A stretch of 64,000 bases of DNA from assembly GCA_016195915.1 (NCBI GenBank), contig JACPYS010000012.1, positions 167,810 through 231,809 on the forward strand. The letters run 5' to 3'. Both the position numbers and the translations under genes were made by a program. The notes under the pieces are model-generated. The model saw nothing but the letters and a program-made list of their open reading frames with translations. It searched no databases and was not told the DNA's origin. This DNA is from Betaproteobacteria bacterium. GTDB taxonomy: Bacteria > Pseudomonadota > Gammaproteobacteria > Burkholderiales > SG8-39. Positions 46,910-55,818 of the stretch are shown here, one piece after another. Position 1 is the first letter of the stretch. Every line of letters begins with the position of its first letter.

Positions 46910-47688
46910 TAGGCGCGATTGCCGGCGACATGATCGGCGTGCCCTGGGAGTCCGCGGGGGAGAAGCGCCATGACTTTCCCTTGTTCACCGAGTACTCGCG
47001 CTTCAGCGACGACACGGTGATGACGGTCGCGGTCGCGAGCGCCCTGCTCGAAGGCCGCGACTACGTGCGGGAAATGCGCGTACTCGGCCGCAGACACCCG
47101 TTCGTGGGCTACGGCAAGAGGTTCGAGGAATGGCTGCTGTACGAGGACCTCGAAACTTACGAGAGCTACGGCAATGGCGGGGCGATGCGTGCAGGCCCGA
47201 TCGGATATGCCGCGCGCAGCGAAGAGGAGGTTCTGGAAGAGGCGCGGCGCTGCGCCGCGCCAACGCACAACCATCCCGAGGGGGTGAAGGGCGCGCAGGC
47301 CGTCGCACTGGCGGTGTTTCTGGCCCGATCCGGCGCGGGCAAGGAGGACATCCGGCGCACGCTCGCCACTCGCCTCAATTACGACCTCGAGCGCACGGTC
47401 GAATCGATCCGTCCAGGCTACAGCTTCGACGTCGCGGCGGCGCGCTCGGTGCCGGAGGCGATCATCTGCTTCCTCGATGCAAAGGATTTCGAGGATGCGG
47501 TGCGCAATGCCGTTTCCCTGGGAGGCGATGCCGACACCATGGCATGCATCGCGGGAGTGATTGCGGAGGCGCACTGGGGCGGCGTGCCCGCAGGGATCGA
47601 GCGCGAGGTGCGCAGCCGGCTGCCGGAGGAATTCATTGAAGTGCTGGACCGGTTTCGGGCGCGGTATATGAATAGCGGCGGGCCATGA
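46906..47688 (+). CDS. ADP-ribosylglycohydrolase family protein
   Basis: The protein starts MIGAIAGDMIGVPWESAGEK, has the metal ligands RFSDDTVMTVAVA (SDDT at 34-37), YGNGGAMRAGPIGYA and NAVSLGGDADTMACIAGVIA followed by EAHWGG. All core ligand positions of the DraG/ARH fold are present, and the 260 residues give a single-domain enzyme. It should remove ADP-ribose from a modified protein or nucleic acid. It is coupled by ATGA to the CxxC peptide upstream and by ATGA to the pilin-like gene downstream. It is the second such enzyme in 8 kb; the sequences are not close copies. Confidence 0.9.
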   Translation: MIGAIAGDMIGVPWESAGEKRHDFPLFTEYSRFSDDTVMTVAVASALLEGRDYVREMRVLGRRHPFVGYGKRFEEWLLYEDLETYESYGNGGAMRAGPIGYAARSEEEVLEEARRCAAPTHNHPEGVKGAQAVALAVFLARSGAGKEDIRRTLATRLNYDLERTVESIRPGYSFDVAAARSVPEAIICFLDAKDFEDAVRNAVSLGGDADTMACIAGVIAEAHWGGVPAGIEREVRSRLPEEFIEVLDRFRARYMNSGGP

Positions 47689-48143
47689 CACCGAACAGTT
47701 CGGGCGACATGCCAGATGAAAGCACCGTAGCGCGGCGCGGTTTCGGCTGGTGGCTGAAGCGCATCGTGGTCGCAATAGTGCTGATTGCGATGGCGTCCTT
47801 CTTCCTGATCCCGGCCTATCACGGCTTCAGGCCGCGTGCGCTGATCAGCGAAGCGCTCACCGACGGCGCCGAATTGAAATTCAAAGTGGCCGAGTTCTAC
47901 GAAAGCCACCGCAGATTGCCGCTGGATGCCGAGGTCCGGGCATTGCAAACCCTGCCCTCCGAGCTTAAGCGGGCGCAATCCGTCGTTTGGGACCCCGCCG
48001 GGCGCAGGGTCGTTGTCACCGCGGGCGACCCTCAACCGGGCAAGCGATTCGCGCTGAATGCGGAAGAACGCGACGGCAAGCTCGACTGGACGTGCCGTAC
48101 CATCGACCTCGATCCCAAGTACCTGCCCGGGACTTGCCGATGA
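47685..48143 (+). CDS. Membrane protein with pilin-like C-terminal domain
   Basis: One membrane segment (IVVAIVLIAMASFFLIPAYH) is followed by KFKVAEFYESHRRLPLDAEV and the end DWTCRTIDLDPKYLPGTCR. The W-C ... YLP..C ending is the C-terminal disulfide pattern of type IV pilins, but the N-terminus lacks a prepilin peptidase site (no G/E-F pattern before a hydrophobic helix). It is thus a pilin-like domain on a different anchor. It overlaps the ADP-ribosylglycohydrolase and the next gene by 4 bases each. Confidence 0.65.
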   Translation: MTPNSSGDMPDESTVARRGFGWWLKRIVVAIVLIAMASFFLIPAYHGFRPRALISEALTDGAELKFKVAEFYESHRRLPLDAEVRALQTLPSELKRAQSVVWDPAGRRVVVTAGDPQPGKRFALNAEERDGKLDWTCRTIDLDPKYLPGTCR

Positions 48144-48631
48144 GATTCACGGATCTGTTCAAGCGCAGGGGATTCGGTCCACTCTCCGTCTCGCCGGTGG
48201 GCTTGACGGTCTTCTGCCTGTTCGTCGCAGCGGCCGCCGTAATCTCCAGGGGCGTGTACGAGGACAAGGAAATCCAGTCGAACCTCTACGCGGTCTTGGC
48301 CTATGCACGGCCGATCGCCGCGCACGTCCGCCTGTTCCATGAGCGGTCGGGCAGGTTTCCGGCCGCGCTGGCGGAAATCGCTGCTGCAAAGGCGCAGGCG
48401 CCGGCGCCGATCGCGCGGACGGAACTGCTCAAGGACGGAGAAGTTCGCCTTGTGTTCGCCAGTCCGCCGGCCATCGCCAACGCGTCTTTGACGTTGCGAG
48501 TAATCGTCCGGGGCCGCGAACATTTTCTCGAGTGCCGCGCGGAAGGCGATTTCAAGGGCGGGCTGCCCTTGGCGTGCAGGCCGGGTGAGGCTCCCGAACG
48601 GGTGCCCTGGCCGCCAGCGTCAGGAAAGTAA
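48140..48631 (+). CDS. Membrane protein, distantly pilin-like
   Basis: From ATG 48140, one N-terminal membrane segment (SVSPVGLTVFCLFVAAAAVI) leads to AHVRLFHERSGRFPAALAEI, similar in layout to the preceding protein. The C-terminal part has two cysteines (FLECRAEGDF, PLACRPGEAP) that could form the pilin-type loop. 163 residues. It ends 2 bases before the convergent esterase gene. Assignment rests on shared layout only. Confidence 0.55.
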   Translation: MRFTDLFKRRGFGPLSVSPVGLTVFCLFVAAAAVISRGVYEDKEIQSNLYAVLAYARPIAAHVRLFHERSGRFPAALAEIAAAKAQAPAPIARTELLKDGEVRLVFASPPAIANASLTLRVIVRGREHFLECRAEGDFKGGLPLACRPGEAPERVPWPPASGK

Positions 48632-48633
48632 TA

Positions 48634-49668
48634 TCACGGACGATACAACTCCTGCTTTGCCAGCCAGTTCTGAATCAACCCCGCCACCTGATCGCTGTTC
48701 TTGTCCATCATGATCATGTGCGAATTGCCTTTGACGCCGATCTGCGGAAGGTTGATCACGTCGTAGCGGCCGCCGGCGGCTTTCACCTGTTCCAGAAACC
48801 TCAGTTCGTTGGCGCGTATCGTTGGCCAGCGCGGATCTTCCTCGATGTAATCGCCGTACACCGCGAGTATCGGAATGTTCCTGAGATTGGCGGCAAGCTT
48901 GGAATCGCCCGCTCCCGCCGGTTCCACCAGCACCAGCGCCTTCACCTTGTCGGGCCGCGCCTGTGCGACCACTTGGCCGAACGTGCCGGACTGCGAATGC
49001 ACCAGCACCACGCACGGACAGACCTTGTCAACCAGTTCGGTATAGGCGCGAATGATCGCATCGTCCGTGGTGGTCCAGCGCGGCACCCCCTGCTTGGTGA
49101 AATTGTCGTAGCCCTCGGCGGGAAACTGGCCGCCGGGCTTCATCTTCATTTTCGCGGGGTCCTTGTTGTACGAACCCGGTCCTGCACCGATGCGAAATCG
49201 CTCGAACGGATTTTCCTTGGTCAGAAAAACCGGTTCGCTCTTGAACACGTCGGGAAACATCGCCCAGCCGGAACGGCCGCGCTCCACCGCATCGGAGATG
49301 TAGACCGGCCACCCTTTCCTGAGAAAGAAGTTAAGCCAACCTTCGCGCCCGTCGGGCGTGGTTTCGTAAGTTACGCCGGAAAGCCCGCCGCCGTGCCACA
49401 TCAGCAGCGGCAGCGGGCCGCGCTGATCCTGTGGAATGAAGTACTGCACATACATCTGCTCGACCTGATAGACGCCGTTCGGGTCCACCTTGGCGGGCAC
49501 GCCGCCCGGCGTGAACGTGACTTCCTTCACGGGCTTGCCGGAGATCGTGATTTCCCGCCCGCCGATGTGGAACGAGCCCATCGCCTTGAGCGTTATGGGC
49601 GCCTGCGCCGACGCGCTTCCGGCCAACAGCGCGGCGCCGAACGTGATGACCGATTTCAGTGAATACAT
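48634..49668 (-). CDS. Secreted alpha/beta hydrolase (esterase)
   Basis: The signal peptide is MYSLKSVITFGAALLAGSAS followed by AQ. WHGGGLSGVTYETTPDGREG holds the oxyanion region, VLVHSQSGTFGQVVA the nucleophile serine, and GVKGNSHMIMMDKNS the distal histidine. The 344 residues match a family of periplasmic esterases of unknown substrate. It is convergent with the pilin-like genes. Confidence 0.87.
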   Translation of the reverse strand: MYSLKSVITFGAALLAGSASAQAPITLKAMGSFHIGGREITISGKPVKEVTFTPGGVPAKVDPNGVYQVEQMYVQYFIPQDQRGPLPLLMWHGGGLSGVTYETTPDGREGWLNFFLRKGWPVYISDAVERGRSGWAMFPDVFKSEPVFLTKENPFERFRIGAGPGSYNKDPAKMKMKPGGQFPAEGYDNFTKQGVPRWTTTDDAIIRAYTELVDKVCPCVVLVHSQSGTFGQVVAQARPDKVKALVLVEPAGAGDSKLAANLRNIPILAVYGDYIEEDPRWPTIRANELRFLEQVKAAGGRYDVINLPQIGVKGNSHMIMMDKNSDQVAGLIQNWLAKQELYRP

Positions 49669-49859
49669 GCGCCTCTCGGTTTGAATTCGAGTTACCGCGC
49701 GGTCATTATCCTAGATCAACGTTCGCTCTTCTCCTTGTTTCATTTGTGTGCATGGTCTGCGACGCTGGTCGTGCCCCTTGGGCTGCCGGAAATGTCCCGA
49801 TGGATATGCCGCGTTGCAACAGTGATGACATGCGAGGACGACATTGAGGGAACGAACCG

Positions 49860-50375
49860 ATGGCAAGTTGGAACTGGCCGGCGTTGTTCTTCAGCACCGC
49901 ATGGTTCTGCTATCGGCGAATGCATGGCTACGCCTGGACGAACTTCTTTCTGCCGCTCCCGCCGTCGACTTCGACGGCAATTGCTGCGGCGCTGATGGCA
50001 GCCTTCGCGTTCGCTTTCTCGTCGTTCATCGCGGTTGCGCCCGCCGCCTACTCCGATTACCACCCGCGCATGCGGGTCGTGGAGGGACTTCGGGCGGCAG
50101 GCGCTTTCAGGAAACAGGTCGACGAGTTCTACGGCAAGCACCGGCGTCTGCCCACACCGGACGAAGCGGTGCAGTTTCGCGACCATGGCCCGGCGCAAAA
50201 TGCGCACTCGGTCGTTTACGATGCAGGCAAGAGGATGATTCTCGTAACCTTCAGGGAGGGATTTGCCGGCAAGCGCGTTGCGCGGCATGCCGAAGATCAA
50301 AACGGCGCTCTCTCATGGACTTGCCGTACGGTCGACGTCGAACGGAGATACCTTCCGTCGAGTTACCGTGGATGA
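49860..50375 (+). CDS. Membrane protein: DUF2628-like N-terminus plus pilin-like C-terminus
   Basis: The start MASWNWPALFFSTAWFCYRR is the pattern of DUF2628-type membrane proteins. A second hydrophobic stretch (TAIAAALMAAFAFAFSSFIA) follows. The soluble part, FRKQVDEFYGKHRRLPTPDE ... LSWTCRTVDVERRYLPSSYR, is homologous in layout to the pilin-like protein at 47.7 kb, but the final cysteine is replaced by Tyr/Ser, so the disulfide loop cannot form. ATG 49860 has GAGG upstream. Confidence 0.65.
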   Translation: MASWNWPALFFSTAWFCYRRMHGYAWTNFFLPLPPSTSTAIAAALMAAFAFAFSSFIAVAPAAYSDYHPRMRVVEGLRAAGAFRKQVDEFYGKHRRLPTPDEAVQFRDHGPAQNAHSVVYDAGKRMILVTFREGFAGKRVARHAEDQNGALSWTCRTVDVERRYLPSSYRG

Positions 50376-50467
50376 CGCGGCACCGATTTCTTTCGTGTAT
50401 ATTCGCGCAGACGATTCGCTTGGTCAACCGCCGGGTGTGCCGGTGCGTTGAGGGCGGAGGAGGGGCT

Positions 50468-51007
50468 ATGAAACAGTCCCGGTACTTCTTGTCGGCGATG
50501 GCGCTTTTCGGCGCCGTCGCGTCCCCCATGAGCAGCGCATCGCATTCCCTGCACTCCCGGCCGCAGGCTGCGCCTGCTCCGGCCCAGCATGCGGCAGTGA
50601 GTCATACGGTGCCGGATCGTGCAGTTGGGACGCTGGTTGCGCGAACCCGAATGGATGTCCGACCGGTTGCCTCGCCGCCGCGGGCGGCGGTGCGATACGC
50701 CCTTCCGGCGATCCGCGTGGCTGCCATCTATCCGGTGGTGGTGCCTCAACGTATCGTTGCCGTTCCGGTCCCGTACTACGTTGCCGCCGGAGCCCAACCG
50801 GTCCAAGAGGCTGTTGCGACACCGTCCGCGGGGTTTCCGCCAGACTGGAACTGGCGGCCTGTCGAATCGTTCGCGGCGCTGGCTCCGCGCGCGAATGCAC
50901 TTTCGCCACCTCCGGAGCAGCAGCTGCGCTATTACTGCCCGGATACGCGCGAATACTTCCCGTCGGTCGAGACCTGCAATTCTTCCTGGCTCAAGGTGAT
51001 TCCGTGA
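50468..51007 (+). CDS. Small exported proline-rich protein
   Basis: A ribosome site (GGAGGAGGGG) precedes ATG 50468. The signal peptide MKQSRYFLSAMALFGAVASP is followed by an Ala/Pro/Val-rich middle (VVVPQRIVAVPVPYYVAAGA) and the end LRYYCPDTREYFPSVETCNS, a two-cysteine C-terminal motif common in small envelope proteins of betaproteobacteria. Function is unknown. The track start at 49844 is upstream noise. Confidence 0.65.
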   Translation: MKQSRYFLSAMALFGAVASPMSSASHSLHSRPQAAPAPAQHAAVSHTVPDRAVGTLVARTRMDVRPVASPPRAAVRYALPAIRVAAIYPVVVPQRIVAVPVPYYVAAGAQPVQEAVATPSAGFPPDWNWRPVESFAALAPRANALSPPPEQQLRYYCPDTREYFPSVETCNSSWLKVIP

Positions 51008-51057
51008 CGCGCATCGATGTATATTGAGCTCGTCGAAGGCCGATCGGGTAGCAGCGC

Positions 51058-51465
51058 ATGAAGGTTCTCTTGGTGGCAGGTCTTGCCGTGGTGCTGGCGG
51101 GTTGCGCGGCCACGGTCGCGCTGCTCCCCAGCAGTGCTGCCGTGGTTTCCGCCGCACACACGGGCGCAGCCGTTGCGGCGGCCAATGCCGCGCCCATCGT
51201 GGGCGTGGGGGCAGGCGTCGGGGTGGTTGCGCTGACCACCCAGACGGATTCGGAGAAGATGCTCGGAAAGTCGCGCGGAAACCTCGATTCCTGCGCGGGA
51301 TTTCACGATCGTGGGAGCGAGAGCCTGCGCGGTGACGTCGAGCGATTCACCTATGACCGCAATTCCTGCCGCGTCGCCATCACGCTGCAGGCCGGAGTTG
51401 TCACGAGCGTCGACTTCTCCAGCCCGTCGCTCGCCTGCCGCTCCGTGATCGGCAGGTGTCTTTAG
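51058..51465 (+). CDS. Outer- or inner-membrane lipoprotein of unknown function
   Basis: The 135-residue protein starts MKVLLVAGLAVVLAGCAATV, with a clear lipobox (LAGC). A Gly/Ala/Val-rich hydrophobic stretch and a soluble part with three further cysteines (SCAGFH, SCRVAI, ACRSVIGRC) follow. It is probably co-transcribed with the previous gene. Residue 2 after the Cys is Ala, consistent with outer-membrane sorting. Confidence 0.75.
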   Translation: MKVLLVAGLAVVLAGCAATVALLPSSAAVVSAAHTGAAVAAANAAPIVGVGAGVGVVALTTQTDSEKMLGKSRGNLDSCAGFHDRGSESLRGDVERFTYDRNSCRVAITLQAGVVTSVDFSSPSLACRSVIGRCL

Positions 51466-51485
51466 CAGGCGGAACGGCTGCGGCG

Positions 51486-52904
51486 TCAACTGCCCCGGTT
51501 GAACAGGTGGGCAATCGAGTTGGCGTAGTAGCGCAGCACGGGCAAGTCGCGCGCGACCGCGCGGTATAAGCCGTCCTTTTCCTCGATCAGTCGCCGCAAC
51601 AACAGCATCCGCAGCCCGACGCGCATCGCATAGTCGAAATCGCGCCGCGGGACATACACCACCGCCCTGCTTGCATCGAGCGCGTCGAGCATGCGTTCGG
51701 CCTCCGCCTTGAGTTCGAGTTCCGACCACGCTTTCTCCGGATCGCGCGCAAATACGCTCGCCATCAGCGGCACGGGCACCACCGGCACGATGCGTCCCAC
51801 CGCACCCATGAGGTGCCTGCCGAGTTCCGAAATCCGCTCCTTGCGTTCCCCGCCGGACAGCCTGGAAAAATCGATTCCGCGTTCCTTGCAGTAGGCCCGC
51901 ATCGAAACCGGCGAGCCGAAATTGACACAGGCGTATCCGAAGCGATGCCAGTCGCTGTTCAGCATCAGGCGCAGGTTTTGCACGGCGAACCCGAGGGTGT
52001 TCCAGATCGCCCAAAAGCGGCTCGGCTTGCGCGCGTCCGGGTCGATCGACAGCAGCAGCGTCCGGTCCTCGAGAACCCGGTCGTAATTGACGCCCAGGGG
52101 CACGTATACGAGGTCGCGCTCTCCCTCGAGATGGAATCCGCGCAGCATGTAGTCGATCACGCCGAGCCGGGGTTCGCGCATCAATCCGTCGCGCGACAAT
52201 CCGCCTTCCGGGAACACTGCCTGCGGCACTCCCGCCTCGGTGGCCATCGCGATGTAGCGCTCGAGCACGCGGCGGTAGAGTTCATCCTTGGAATTGCGCC
52301 GCACGAAATAGGCGCCCATCGAGCGAATCAGTGCCGAAAGAGGCCACAGGCGTGCCCATTCGCCCACGGCGTAGGAAAGCGCCGCCTGATCCGCGGCGAG
52401 ATAGGCCGCGAGGATGTAGTCCATGTTCGAGCGGTGGTTCATGACGAACACCACGGTTGCGTTCGGGTCCACGCGCGACAGGTTCTTCGTGTCGACGTAG
52501 CCGAGCCTCACGCGGTAAAGTCCCTGGGCGACCTTGCGGCCGATCCAGTAGCCGATGCGAAAGTAGAGGTAGGCGTTGAAGGCTGGAACGATCTCGCGCG
52601 CATAGCGCTCGACGGCATGCAGTCCGGCCTGGACGGGAAGATTCTTCTGTTTCGCGTAATCCTCCGCGGCCTGCTGGACTTTCGGGTCGGTGAGCAGGCG
52701 ATGGATCAGTGCCTGGCGCTTGGTGCGCTGCCACGGCCGGATGCCGATGCGCAGCCTCGTGCCGACCTCGTCGATGACATTTTCGCCTCGACTGGAGATG
52801 AACCATCGCAGCGCCGGCATTAACAGCTTGTCGTAGGCCGCCCACGCCGCGAGGGCCGAGACGATGCACAGCAACCACAGCGGCAAGGCGATCGTTTCGG
52901 CCAT
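51486..52904 (-). CDS. PlsB-like glycerol-3-phosphate acyltransferase
   Basis: The acyltransferase block has motif I NHRSNMDYILAAYLA (NHx4D), and VFPEGGLSRDG (motif III), with VYVPLGVNYDRVLEDRTLL downstream (motif IV). One N-terminal membrane segment (ALPLWLLCIVSALAAWAAYD) anchors it. The 472 residues are much shorter than enteric PlsB (about 800), fitting the compact PlsB-like family of betaproteobacteria. It should esterify the sn-1 position of glycerol phosphate with an acyl group. It follows the dehydrogenase pair by 6 bases. Confidence 0.82.
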   Translation of the reverse strand: MAETIALPLWLLCIVSALAAWAAYDKLLMPALRWFISSRGENVIDEVGTRLRIGIRPWQRTKRQALIHRLLTDPKVQQAAEDYAKQKNLPVQAGLHAVERYAREIVPAFNAYLYFRIGYWIGRKVAQGLYRVRLGYVDTKNLSRVDPNATVVFVMNHRSNMDYILAAYLAADQAALSYAVGEWARLWPLSALIRSMGAYFVRRNSKDELYRRVLERYIAMATEAGVPQAVFPEGGLSRDGLMREPRLGVIDYMLRGFHLEGERDLVYVPLGVNYDRVLEDRTLLLSIDPDARKPSRFWAIWNTLGFAVQNLRLMLNSDWHRFGYACVNFGSPVSMRAYCKERGIDFSRLSGGERKERISELGRHLMGAVGRIVPVVPVPLMASVFARDPEKAWSELELKAEAERMLDALDASRAVVYVPRRDFDYAMRVGLRMLLLRRLIEEKDGLYRAVARDLPVLRYYANSIAHLFNRGS

Positions 52905-52910
52905 GGTTCG

Positions 52911-53963
52911 TTATAGAGCGCCAATCACGGCGGCCGTGACGTCGGCGGTGCGCGCAGTCCCACCCAGGTCCGGGGTGAAGATTCGTCTCGACGTGACCGA
53001 CTCGATCGCCTGCATCACGCGCGCCGCCGCGCGCGGTTCGCCGAGATGCTCGAGCATCATCGACACCGTCCAGAAGGTGGCGATAGGATTGGCGATACCC
53101 TTGCCGGTGATGTCGAAGGCCGAGCCGTGGATCGGCTCGAACATCGAGGGGAATTTGCGTTCCGGGTTGAGGTTCGCCGTGGGTGCGATGCCGAGCGATC
53201 CCGAGAGAGCGGCAGCGAGATCCGAGAGGATATCCGCATGCAGATTGGATGCCACGATGGTGTCGAGCAAGGCCGGCTTCAACACCATGCGGGTGGTGAC
53301 CGCATCGACCAGCACGCGATCGGTCCGCACATCCGGGTAGTTCCCGGCCACCTCGTAGAACACTTCGTCCCACAGCACCATGCCGTGGCGCTGCGCATTC
53401 GACTTGGTCACCAGCGTGAGGTGCTTGCGCTTGCGCTTCCTTGCCAGTTCGAAAGCAAACCGGTGCACGCGTTCGACGCCCGCGCGTGTAAACACGGACG
53501 TCTCGGTGGCGATCTCCTCGGGCAGTCCACGGTGCACGCGGCCGCCCGAACCGGAATACTCGCCCTCCGTGTTTTCCCGCACGATCACCCAGTCGATCTC
53601 GTGGCCGTTCCGGAGCGGGCTCTCGACCCCGGGCAACACGCGCGAAGGGCGCACGTTCGCATACTGATCGAAGCCCTGGCAGATCGGCAGGCGCAGGCCC
53701 CAGAGAGAGATGTGATCGGGTACGCGCGGCGATCCGACTGCCCCGAACAGGATCGCATCGAACGCTTTGAGCTGATCGAGCGCGTCAACGGGCATGTACT
53801 GCTCCGTCTCGAGATACCGCTCCGAGCCCCAGTCGAATCGAGTGAACTCCACGCGGAAACCGCCCTCGCGTCGCGCGAGTTCCTCGAGCAGCTTGACACC
53901 CTCGGCAATGACCTCTATGCCGATGCCATCGCCCGGAATGGAAGCAATGTGCCAGGTCTTCAT
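52911..53963 (-). CDS. Tartrate/isopropylmalate-type decarboxylating dehydrogenase (copy 1)
   Basis: The 350 residues belong to the isocitrate/isopropylmalate dehydrogenase fold: IASIPGDGIGIEVIAEGVKL, VRENTEGEYSGSGGRVH, DTIVASNLHADILSDLAAAL and FEPIHGSAFDITGKGIANPI. The sequence is close to tartrate dehydrogenase (TtuC/DmlA) patterns with IWRFD-like changes. It overlaps copy 2 by 4 bases (53960-53963). Oxidative decarboxylation of tartrate, malate or isopropylmalate with NAD is possible; the substrate cannot be fixed from the motifs. Confidence 0.83.
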   Translation of the reverse strand: MKTWHIASIPGDGIGIEVIAEGVKLLEELARREGGFRVEFTRFDWGSERYLETEQYMPVDALDQLKAFDAILFGAVGSPRVPDHISLWGLRLPICQGFDQYANVRPSRVLPGVESPLRNGHEIDWVIVRENTEGEYSGSGGRVHRGLPEEIATETSVFTRAGVERVHRFAFELARKRKRKHLTLVTKSNAQRHGMVLWDEVFYEVAGNYPDVRTDRVLVDAVTTRMVLKPALLDTIVASNLHADILSDLAAALSGSLGIAPTANLNPERKFPSMFEPIHGSAFDITGKGIANPIATFWTVSMMLEHLGEPRAAARVMQAIESVTSRRIFTPDLGGTARTADVTAAVIGAL

Positions 53964-55039
53964 GCCGCCTTTCTCGCTTCTGCGCGCACCGCATCGGCGA
54001 CGGCCGCGCCCACCTCCGAAGTCGAGGCCGTGCCGCCCATGTCGCGCGTGCGCGGGCCTTCGACCAGCACGCGTTCGATGCCGTGCACCACCGCGGCCGC
54101 CGCATCGGCGTGGCCGAGGTGTTCGAGCATCAGGGCACCCGACCAGATCTGCCCGATCGGGTTCGCGATACTTTTTCCCGCGATGTCGGGTGCCGACCCG
54201 TGCACGGGTTCGAAGATGGAAGGAAAGGCGCGTTCCGGATTGATGTTGCCGGAGGGTGCGATGCCGATGGTGCCGGTGGTGGCCGGGCCCAGATCCGAGA
54301 GGATGTCGCCGAACAGGTTGGATGCGACGATCACGTCGAAACGCCCGGGGTCGAGCACCAGCTGGATGGTGAGTCCATCGACGTGGTATTGATCAGTACG
54401 GACGCCGGGGTAGTGTTTGCTGATTTCTGCGAATCGCTCGTCCCAGTATGGCATGGTGATCGATATGCCATTCGACTTGGTGCACGAGGTGACATGATTG
54501 CCGCGCAGTTTCGCCAGTTCAAAAGCGTAGCGAATGATGCGGTCGACGCCCCTGCGAGAAAAAACCGACTGCTGCGTCACCACCTCGTGCTCGGTGCCTG
54601 CGAACATGCGCCCGCCGACGCTGCCGTACTCGCCCTCCGTATTCTCGCGGATCACCAGGTAATCGATATCGCCCGGCTTGCGCCCTGCGAGCGGGCTTGG
54701 AACGCCGTTGAACAGGCGAACCGGGCGCAGGTTCACGTAAAGATCGAACCAGCGGCGAAAATTGATGAGCAGCCCCCAGGCCGAAACATGATCCGGGACG
54801 ATGGCCGGATTGCCGACAGCGCCGAAAAAGATCGCGTCGAATTTTCTCAGGATGTCGGGCGCGTCCTCCGGGCACATGCGCCCGTGTTGCCGGTACCAGT
54901 CGCAGCTCCACGGGAACGCCTCGAACTTGAAGCGCAGCCCGTATTTCGCGCCGACCGCCTCCATCACGCGCACGCCCTCGGGCATGACCTCCCTGCCGAT
55001 CCCGTCGCCCGGGATTACCGCGATACGATGCTCGGCCAC
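53960..55039 (-). CDS. Tartrate/D-malate-type dehydrogenase (TtuC/DmlA-like, copy 2)
   Basis: The motif set is RIAVIPGDGIGREVMPEGVR, AVGNPAIVPDHVSAWGLLIN, VIRENTEGEYGSVGGRMFAG, CTKSNGISITMPYWDE and FEPVHGSAPDIAGKSIANPI. WGLLINFRRWFDLYVNLRPV is characteristic of tartrate/D-malate dehydrogenases. I start it at GTG 55039, because GGAGG lies 5 bases upstream; the track start is a TTG at 55063. With 359 residues it is normal. It is in operon order before copy 1 and the PlsB-like gene. Confidence 0.86.
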   Translation of the reverse strand: MAEHRIAVIPGDGIGREVMPEGVRVMEAVGAKYGLRFKFEAFPWSCDWYRQHGRMCPEDAPDILRKFDAIFFGAVGNPAIVPDHVSAWGLLINFRRWFDLYVNLRPVRLFNGVPSPLAGRKPGDIDYLVIRENTEGEYGSVGGRMFAGTEHEVVTQQSVFSRRGVDRIIRYAFELAKLRGNHVTSCTKSNGISITMPYWDERFAEISKHYPGVRTDQYHVDGLTIQLVLDPGRFDVIVASNLFGDILSDLGPATTGTIGIAPSGNINPERAFPSIFEPVHGSAPDIAGKSIANPIGQIWSGALMLEHLGHADAAAAVVHGIERVLVEGPRTRDMGGTASTSEVGAAVADAVRAEARKAA

Positions 55040-55107
55040 GTCCGCCTCCGCGAAAATAGGCAAATTCTAGCGGATGCGTCCACCGCCCCGGGTAGAATTT
55101 CGACCCC

Positions 55108-55818
55108 ATGCGAATAGCGGCAATCGAAACGGCAACCGAGTGGTGCTCGGTAGCCTTGTGGCACGACGGCGAAATCGAGGCGCTCGAGACGCGGGCGGGC
55201 AATCGGCATGCCGAGCGCTTGCTGCCGATGATGGAACAGCTGCTCGCGCGCGCCGGCTGCGCAATCGCGCAACTCGAAGCGCTTGCCTTCGGCGCGGGAC
55301 CGGGTTCATTCACGGGATTGCGCATCGGTTGCGGCGTGGTGCAGGGAATCGCCTGTGCACGCAACCTGCCGGTGCTTGGCATCTCGACGCTCGAGGCGAT
55401 GGCCGAGGAAAGCGGCGTGTCGCGCGTCATCGTCGCCCTCGATGCGCGCATGGGCGAAGTGTATTATTCAGCATACGAGCGTGGCGACGGTCGGTGGATT
55501 GAAGTGATCGCGCCGATGTGCGTGGCGCCGCAGCGCGTACCGCGTCCGCAGGGTAACGGCTGGACAGGCTGCGGCAACGGTTTTGCGGCATATGGCGCAG
55601 CACTCGAAACTGCGCTGCATGGCGTGCTTCGAAGTGCGGTTTCGCAAGTGCGTCCGAGTGCCACGGCGGTTGCGCGGCTTGCGGCACCGCGGTTTGCGGC
55701 TGGCGAAGGGGTAGACGCGGCGCTCGCGGCGCCGGTGTATCTGCGTGACAAGGTGGCGCTGACAACGCACGAGCAGCGGCGGCTCAAACGGAACAACGGC
55801 CCGGACGGTCCTCGATGA
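55108..55818 (+). CDS. tsaB: tRNA threonylcarbamoyladenosine biosynthesis protein TsaB
   Basis: TsaB is the non-catalytic partner of TsaD in forming t6A37 on tRNA. The start MRIAAIETATEWCSVALWHD and the strongly conserved FGAGPGSFTGLRIGCGVVQG are diagnostic, as is VIVALDARMGEVYY. 236 residues are normal. It overlaps rimI by 4 bases and diverges from the dehydrogenase pair. Confidence 0.95.
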   Translation: MRIAAIETATEWCSVALWHDGEIEALETRAGNRHAERLLPMMEQLLARAGCAIAQLEALAFGAGPGSFTGLRIGCGVVQGIACARNLPVLGISTLEAMAEESGVSRVIVALDARMGEVYYSAYERGDGRWIEVIAPMCVAPQRVPRPQGNGWTGCGNGFAAYGAALETALHGVLRSAVSQVRPSATAVARLAAPRFAAGEGVDAALAAPVYLRDKVALTTHEQRRLKRNNGPDGPR

